Assembly: GCA_903911145.1 (NCBI GenBank)
Contig: CAIWCD010000035.1
Location: forward strand, 1-64,000
Direction of reading: 5' to 3'
Source of the DNA: an uncultured delta proteobacterium
Lineage (GTDB): Bacteria; Myxococcota; Myxococcia; Myxococcales; 40CM-4-68-19
DNA: 64,000 nucleotides
The translations under genes were made by a program, and so were the position numbers. This document shows, piece by piece, positions 59,560-64,000 of this stretch; positions within the stretch are counted from its first letter, which is position 1; every line of letters begins with the position of its first letter. The notes beneath the pieces are model-generated. The model was not told the origin of the DNA. It made no database searches and saw only the letters and a list, made by a program, of their open reading frames with translations.

Positions 59560-60825
59560 ATGGCCCAGTTCGAGTTCAAGCTCCCAGACATCGGTGAAGG
59601 CGTCGTCGAGGGCGAGATCGTCAAGTGGCTGGTGAAGGCCGGCGACGAGATCATCGAGGACCAGCCGCTGCTCGAGGTGATGACCGACAAGGCGACGGTG
59701 ACGATTCCGAGTCCGCGCCGAGGCAAGGTCGTGCGCACGGTCGGCAACGAAGGCGATGTCGCGAAGGTGCACGGAACGCTCGTGGTACTCGAGGTCGCGG
59801 AGAGCGCCGGGGCCGCTCCCAGCAAGGCCGCGAGCGATTCTGTCGCTGCGCCTGCGGTCACGACTTCTGCCGCGGCACCTGCGCGCGCTGCTGTTGCTGC
59901 GAGCAGCGGACCGGCCGTCGATCCGAATCGCAAAGTGCTCGCCACGCCCGTCACCCGGCGCATGGCGCGCGAGCTCGGCGTCGACCTCGCGTCGCTCGAA
60001 GGCACCGGTGCGAATGGCCGCGTGATGAAGGCCGATCTGCTTGCACATTCGAGCGGCGAATCTCCCGCGCCCGCTCCCCGCGCGGCTCCGGCGCCCGTGC
60101 ATGCTCTCGCCGCCGACGAGGTCCGCCCGCTGCGTGGCCTGCGCAAGTCGATCGCGAAGTCGATGGTGCAGAGCCACTCGCACGTCGTGCCGTTCACGTT
60201 TGTCGAGGAGTGCGAGACGAGCGCGCTCACGGCGCTGCGCAACAAGATCAACGAGCAGCTCAGCAAAAAAGGACAGGCGAAGCTCAGCTACCTGCCATTT
60301 ATTACCAAGGCCCTCCTGCACGGCTTCGCGAAGTATCCCGAGCTGAATGCAGTGATGGACGAGGAGAAGCAGGCGCTCATCGTCAAGAAGGACGTGAACG
60401 TCGGGTTTGGTGCCGCGACCGATTCAGGGCTCACGGTCTTCGTCGTCAAGGACGTCGCCAATCTCTCCGTGCGCCAGATCGGCAGCGAACTCGAGCGTCT
60501 CTCGAAGGCGGCGCGCGAGAACAAGCTGCAGCTCGCCGATCTGCAGGGCGGAACGTTCACCATCACTTCGCTCGGCAAGGACGGCGGCCTGCTCGCGACG
60601 CCCGTGGTGAAGCATCCCGAGGTGGCGATCCTCGGCGTGCACAAGATCAAGGAGTACCCGCGGCTCACGCGCGATGCCGAGGGCAAGCCGGAGATCGAAG
60701 TGGGCGAGCACATGAATCTCTCCTGCTCGTTCGATCATCGCGTCATCGACGGGCACATTGGCGCCGCGTTCCTCTACGAAGTGATTCGCGCGCTCGAGGC
60801 GCCGGAGTCGCTGCTGGTCGACTAG
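59560..60825 (+). CDS. Dihydrolipoamide acyltransferase E2
   Basis: 421 residues. Lipoyl domain 1-75 with Lys44 in EVMTDKATVTIPSP. Ala/Pro-rich linker 85-115. Peripheral subunit-binding domain about 125-162 (ATPVTRRMARELGVDLAS). A second linker, then the catalytic domain about 200-421 ending with CSFDHRVIDG, in which His393 and Asp397 are the active residues. The single lipoyl domain is typical of branched-chain and small E2s. It is the core of the complex with E1-alpha/beta and LpdA. It starts 141 bases from the divergent DUF2141 gene, so a promoter lies between them. Confidence 0.95.
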   Translation: MAQFEFKLPDIGEGVVEGEIVKWLVKAGDEIIEDQPLLEVMTDKATVTIPSPRRGKVVRTVGNEGDVAKVHGTLVVLEVAESAGAAPSKAASDSVAAPAVTTSAAAPARAAVAASSGPAVDPNRKVLATPVTRRMARELGVDLASLEGTGANGRVMKADLLAHSSGESPAPAPRAAPAPVHALAADEVRPLRGLRKSIAKSMVQSHSHVVPFTFVEECETSALTALRNKINEQLSKKGQAKLSYLPFITKALLHGFAKYPELNAVMDEEKQALIVKKDVNVGFGAATDSGLTVFVVKDVANLSVRQIGSELERLSKAARENKLQLADLQGGTFTITSLGKDGGLLATPVVKHPEVAILGVHKIKEYPRLTRDAEGKPEIEVGEHMNLSCSFDHRVIDGHIGAAFLYEVIRALEAPESLLVD

Positions 60826-60849
60826 AGGTGGTTGCTTCGACTCCCCCCC

Positions 60850-60880
60850 GGGCTTTGGGGGTTGGGCTTTGGGCTTTGGG
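60850..60880 (+). promoter_or_regulatory. G-quadruplex-type run before glycosyltransferase start
   Basis: The 31 bases hold five G-tracts of three to five bases, separated by CTTT or TT (GGGCTTTGGG repeated). This meets the four-tract rule for an intramolecular G-quadruplex. It ends 18 bases before the ATG of the glycosyltransferase and would be on the mRNA strand, where it could hinder ribosome loading or act as a DNA-level element. Confidence 0.5.
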
Positions 60881-60898
60881 AACGACCTCTGATGCGCG

Positions 60899-61795
60899 AT
60901 GGGAAGTGACATTCTTACAGTGATTGTCACTTCGTATCAGAGCCCGCGACCGCTGCGGCTCTGTCTCGTCGCGCTCGCTGCAGAGATCGCGCGGCTGCGC
61001 GCGCAGGGAGAGCAGGGCGGCATCGAGCTCATCGTCGCGGATGATGGCGACCCGGAGCACGCGAGCCGAGCGCCTGCGATCGAGGCCGCGGCATCCGGCT
61101 CGTTCTCGCGCGTGCGGCGCCTCTGGCAGGCGCACGATGGCTACGGCAAGGTTCGCCTCGCGAACAAGGCCGCAGCGGCCGCCGAGACGGAGCTCTTGCT
61201 CTATCTCGACGGCGATTCGCTGCTCGCTCCTGGCGCGCTCGCGACGCATCTGCGGCTCTCCGGGCCGCGCCGCTACGTCTCGGGAAACCAGCTGCGTCTC
61301 GGAGCAACTGCGAGCGCGGCCATCGACGAGTCGCTCGCGGAGAGTGGCCGCTTCGCGAGCGCGCTCTGGCTGCTTCCCTGGACCATCCGCCGCGATGGCT
61401 TCGAGACCAAGCGGCACTATGCAACCCTTCGCGCGCTCGGCCTTGCGCGCCCGCTTCGCCGGCGCGGTCGTGGCGGTTTCAACGGCGGCTGCGCGTCATT
61501 GCCGAAGCAGCTTCTCGAAGAGGTGAACGGCTGGGACGAGTCGATCGCGGGCTACGGTTTCGACGACACCGAGCTCGGCCATCGATTGCAGAACGTGGGC
61601 GCCGAGCCGGTCGACGCGCGCCTCGAAGCGATGGTCGTCCATCTCTTTCATGGACGTCCGTATCGCGGCACCGACGTCGCCTACGAAGAGAAGCGCAAGC
61701 TCGTCGCGGCGACGCTGCACGGCACGCAGATCCGCGCCCAGCAAGGACTTGCGGAGATGGGGCCGCATGATCCGGGCGTCTGGGAAGAGCTGTAG
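60899..61795 (+). CDS. Family 2 glycosyltransferase
   Basis: 298 residues with a GT-A fold: ILTVIVTSYQSPRPL at the start, IVADDGDPE, ELLLYLDGDSL with the metal-binding DxD-like DGD, and a C-terminal lobe with FNGGCASLPKQL, VNGWDESIAGYGFDDTEL. The last segment resembles the galactosyltransferase/chondroitin-polymerase C-terminal region. It has no membrane segment. It may add a sugar in a surface-polysaccharide pathway; donor and acceptor are unknown. Confidence 0.88.
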   Translation: MGSDILTVIVTSYQSPRPLRLCLVALAAEIARLRAQGEQGGIELIVADDGDPEHASRAPAIEAAASGSFSRVRRLWQAHDGYGKVRLANKAAAAAETELLLYLDGDSLLAPGALATHLRLSGPRRYVSGNQLRLGATASAAIDESLAESGRFASALWLLPWTIRRDGFETKRHYATLRALGLARPLRRRGRGGFNGGCASLPKQLLEEVNGWDESIAGYGFDDTELGHRLQNVGAEPVDARLEAMVVHLFHGRPYRGTDVAYEEKRKLVAATLHGTQIRAQQGLAEMGPHDPGVWEEL

Positions 61796-61828
61796 GCACG
61801 CAAACAGCTGGTTGCTTTCGGAGGAAAC

Positions 61829-62125
61829 ATGTTTGTTCGAATGGGTTCGTTTCGAATCGCGCCCGGTGCGATCGACGAGCTGCGAAGGATCTACCTCGGT
61901 GAGTGCGCGCCGCTCGTGAAGGCGGTCAGCGGCAACCTCGACTGCTGCCTGCTTGAGTCCAGTATCGACGCAACGGCGATCGCTGCCTGGACGGTGTGGC
62001 GGAGCGAGGGGGACGCAATCGCGTACGAGATGAGCGGTGTCGCACAGCTCGTCGTGGCGAAGGTGCGCCACCTCTTTGCGGAGGCTCCGACGCTCGCTTC
62101 CTATCGGGTGCGCCACACGCCTTGA
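61829..62125 (+). CDS. Antibiotic-biosynthesis-monooxygenase-like (ABM) domain protein
   Basis: 98 residues with GGAGG four to seven bases before the ATG. The dimeric alpha/beta ferredoxin-like fold of the ABM family is suggested by VRMGSFRIAPGAIDELRRIY, AVSGNLDCCLLES and AAWTVWRSEGDAIAYE (a W-x3-W-like core). Such small proteins can be monooxygenases, heme-degrading or just stress-linked. It has no clear partner in its surroundings. Confidence 0.78.
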   Translation: MFVRMGSFRIAPGAIDELRRIYLGECAPLVKAVSGNLDCCLLESSIDATAIAAWTVWRSEGDAIAYEMSGVAQLVVAKVRHLFAEAPTLASYRVRHTP

Positions 62126-62149
62126 GCCGCTCGCCAGCGGCCGCAGAGA

Positions 62150-62491
62150 TCACGCCGGCCGCACGACCGAGGCGACCTCGGCCTTGTCTAGATGCGGCTG
62201 CAATCGCCCGGTGAGAAAGAGCGCCCACATGAGCCAGTCGCTGATGAAGCTGAAGAACGGATATTTGAACGTCGCGGGGCGATTCTTCTCGATGAAGAAG
62301 TGCGAGACCCAGGCGAACGCGTAGCCGGAGAAGAGCGCGGGCAGGAGCAGCGCGGGCCGCAGATGGATCACGGCCGCGGCGATCCAGAGAAACGCGACGG
62401 TCGTTCCGGCGTAGTGCATCGCTCGCGTCGCCGGCTTGCTGTGCTCGCGCAGATAGAACGGCCAGAACTCGGCGAACGTCGAATAGGTCAC
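62150..62491 (-). CDS. DUF962/Mpo1-like membrane protein
   Basis: 113 residues from the GTG at 62491, with GGGGAGA five bases upstream; an in-frame ATG at 62539 is possible. The [22 protein letters not shown] opening (start shown in part), [15 protein letters not shown] and about three hydrophobic helices match the DUF962 family, which includes yeast Mpo1, an alpha-oxidation dioxygenase of 2-hydroxy fatty acids. His residues near helix ends may bind iron. The bacterial role is not established. Confidence 0.85.
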   Translation of the reverse strand: MTYSTFAEFWPFYLREHSKPATRAMHYAGTTVAFLWIAAAVIHLRPALLLPALFSGYAFAWVSHFFIEKNRPATFKYPFFSFISDWLMWALFLTGRLQPHLDKAEVASVVRPA

Positions 62492-62630
62492 GATGCTCTC
62501 CCCGCGGCGCAGAAGTTGAGCGACGCTTCTACCGAGCATCGTGCGGCAAAAGGAAGCCCGGCGGCGATCGATCGCGAGAGGCGATGGTGCTATTCCTCGC
62601 GCCGCCACGACTGCCTCGCACGAGACCGAT

Positions 62631-63710
62631 ATGACTGCGACGACGAATCCCGAGAACGCGAACGAGCCCTCGCCCGCGCTGCTCCTGCGCCTCTATCGAG
62701 AGATGGTCCGGCTGCGCACGCTCGATGAACGGATGATGACGCTGCAGCGGCAAGGGCGCGTTGGCTTCTACGGCGCGTGCACGGGCCAAGAAGCGGCGAC
62801 GCTCGCGAGTGCGATCGCGTTCGAGCCCGACGACTGGATCTTTCAGGCGCTGCGCGAATCGAGCGCGATGCTGATGCGCGGCTTCTCGATGATTACTTAT
62901 CTTTGCCAAGTATTCGGCAACGAAGGCGACATCACCAAGGGTCGGCAGATGCCGTCGCATATGGCGGGCCGCTCGGTGAACCAGGTGAGCTGGGGCTCGT
63001 GTCTGGGTACGCAGCTGCCACAGGCGGTGGGCGCGGCGATGGCAGCGCGCATCAAGGGCGAGAAGATGGTGGTCGCGGCCTACACGGGCGACGGCGCGAC
63101 CAGCGAAGGGGACTTTCACGTCGCCCTCAATTTCGCGGGAGTGTTCAAGGCGCCGGTCGTCTTCATCTGCCAGAACAACCACTGGGCGATCAGCGTTCCG
63201 ACCAGCAAGCAGACGGCCTCGGAGAGCATCGCGATCAAGGCGCAGGCCTACGGGATGCCGGGCGTGAAGGTCGATGGCAACGACGCGGTGGCGGTCTATC
63301 GCGCGGTGAAGGCCGCAGTCGATCGCGCGCGTGCGGGGCAGGGGCCGTCGCTCGTGGAGTGCGAGACGTATCGAATCGGCGCGCACAGCTCGAGCGATGA
63401 TCCCACCCGCTACCGCGATGAGCGCGAGGTCGAGGCGTGGAGGAAGCGCGACCCGATCGAGCAGCTGCGCGGAAAGCTTGTCAATGACAAGCATTGGGAT
63501 CTGCCGCGCGACGAAGCGATGCGCGCGGAGTTGCTCGCCGAGGTGAATGCGGCGATCGATGAGGCGGAGCGCAAGCCGGATCCTCCTCGCGAGGGGCTCT
63601 TCGATGACGTCTACGCGGAGATGCCGTGGCACTTGCGCGAGCAGCGCGAGGAGCTGCTCGCCGCGCCGCCCGTGCCGCGCCCGGATGCCAAGCAGATCGC
63701 GGGGAAGTGA
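62631..63710 (+). CDS. 2-oxoacid dehydrogenase E1 subunit alpha
   Basis: 359 residues from the ATG at 62631; the frame extends upstream to 62541 but the earlier residues look like shadow coding. [36 protein letters not shown] and, for ThDP/Mg binding, [13 protein letters not shown] through [11 protein letters not shown] are clear (each read in short parts). The late [16 protein letters not shown] loop, phosphorylated in mitochondrial enzymes, is intact. It pairs with the E1-beta protein at 57949, although about 3.7 kb of unrelated genes separate them. Branched-chain type favoured. Confidence 0.93.
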   Translation: MTATTNPENANEPSPALLLRLYREMVRLRTLDERMMTLQRQGRVGFYGACTGQEAATLASAIAFEPDDWIFQALRESSAMLMRGFSMITYLCQVFGNEGDITKGRQMPSHMAGRSVNQVSWGSCLGTQLPQAVGAAMAARIKGEKMVVAAYTGDGATSEGDFHVALNFAGVFKAPVVFICQNNHWAISVPTSKQTASESIAIKAQAYGMPGVKVDGNDAVAVYRAVKAAVDRARAGQGPSLVECETYRIGAHSSSDDPTRYRDEREVEAWRKRDPIEQLRGKLVNDKHWDLPRDEAMRAELLAEVNAAIDEAERKPDPPREGLFDDVYAEMPWHLREQREELLAAPPVPRPDAKQIAGK

Positions 63711-63729
63711 CGTGCGGCGCGGGTTGACG

Positions 63730-63765
63730 TTATCGACGGTTATCGAAAATTATCGAATTCGATAA
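63730..63765. promoter_or_regulatory. Phased TTATCGA array with 16-bp palindrome
   Basis: TTATCGA begins at 63730, 63740 and 63750, exactly ten bases apart. The third copy opens a perfect palindrome, TTATCGAATTCGATAA (63750-63765), three bases before the lipB ATG. The block is AT-rich against the GC-rich background. It is well placed for a repressor or activator site governing lipB. Confidence 0.65.
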
Positions 63766-63767
63766 TC

Positions 63768-64000
63768 ATGCCCCGCGCGCTGCACATCCGGAAGCTCGGG
63801 CTCGTCGAGTACGAAGACGGACTCGCGATGCAGAAAGCTCTCGCGGCCGCGCGGGGCGCGGGGCTGGTGACCGATACGCTTCTTCTCCTCGAGCATCCGC
63901 GCGTGATCACGCTGGGGCGCGGCGCGAAGGCCGCGAACGTTCTCTGGAACGCGCAGCAACTGGACGCGCGCGGCTTCTCGCTCGTCGAGACAGACCGCGG
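63768..64000 (+). CDS. lipB: Octanoyltransferase LipB (partial, runs off the window)
   Basis: The first 77 codons read as LipB: RKLGLVEYEDGLAMQKAL, LLLEHPRVITLGRGAK and NVLW. In full-length proteins the catalytic Cys and Lys come later, beyond the window. It transfers octanoyl from acyl carrier protein to GcvH and E2 lipoyl domains, then LipA adds sulfur. The operator-like palindrome three bases upstream implies specific control. Confidence 0.92.
   Translation, partial: MPRALHIRKLGLVEYEDGLAMQKALAAARGAGLVTDTLLLLEHPRVITLGRGAKAANVLWNAQQLDARGFSLVETDR

Overview
The window is high-GC bacterial DNA with dense genes, short gaps and frequent ATGA or TGATG start/stop overlaps. Several features suggest Myxococcota or a close deltaproteobacterial relative: the uppS-cdsA-rseP-tsaB order, an Oar-like TonB-dependent receptor with two TonB proteins, an S46 dipeptidyl-peptidase, lipoprotein-rich surface functions, and a phage-hub/effector island. 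That assignment is inference; there is no rRNA or other taxonomic marker here. I saw no tRNA, rRNA, CRISPR array or intact insertion sequence.

Layout. 1-5.8 kb (+): envelope housekeeping (uppS, cdsA, rseP, tsaB) and an organophosphate-type MFS transporter. 5.8-13.6 kb: a phased 10-bp repeat array, then a surface/uptake group: lipoprotein lipase, Oar-like receptor and lipoprotein on the minus strand, two TonB-family proteins on the plus strand, with a large structured element between the TonB genes. 13.6-18.6 kb: TusA-like protein, gcvH, gcvT, a 2[4Fe-4S] ferredoxin, an ECF sigma factor with a membrane partner, and lpdA. 19.1-39.4 kb: the accessory island. 39.7-64 kb: ABC exporter with thiC, an S46 peptidase, aldo/keto reductase, an RpoH/SigB-like sigma factor, a MarR-controlled group with an ADP-ribosylglycohydrolase, a ThDP enzyme, an HTH regulator with a frameshifted membrane protein, then a lipoate/2-oxoacid dehydrogenase region (lipA, E1-beta, E2, E1-alpha, partial lipB).

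The island is the most interesting part. A seven-gene minus-strand operon (39257 down to 23480) begins with a phage late-control-D (gpD/VgrG-type) baseplate hub fused to four copies of a roughly 95-residue beta-type bead separated by Gly/Ser/Ala linkers. It continues with six effector-like or accessory proteins. A convergent plus-strand gene (19394-23440) encodes a 1348-residue protein with a phosphodiester-glycosidase (NAGPA) domain, a C39-like cysteine peptidase domain and a possible lysozyme-like C-terminus. Five of the eight proteins share an N-terminal module of about 80 residues, duplicated in at least one and probably two of them. Three of the remaining features are also shared between members: the bead repeat, the C39-like domain and His/Gly/Ser-rich tails. 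No tube, sheath, gp25, ATPase or PAAR genes accompany the hub. I read this as an orphan hub-plus-cargo locus that loads an injection apparatus encoded elsewhere, with the shared module as a candidate loading or recognition domain. That function is inferred.

Metabolic links: GcvT and GcvH need LpdA; LipA and LipB lipoylate GcvH and the E2 protein; E1-alpha, E1-beta and E2 with LpdA would make a complete 2-oxoacid dehydrogenase, although its genes are split by unrelated ORFs. Regulatory DNA that can be read directly includes paired TGTTGT/ACAACA sites beside the HTH gene, a phased TTATCGA array with a 16-bp palindrome before lipB, a G-quadruplex-type run before a glycosyltransferase, and a near-perfect 34-bp inverted repeat between convergent genes at 50.1-50.3 kb.
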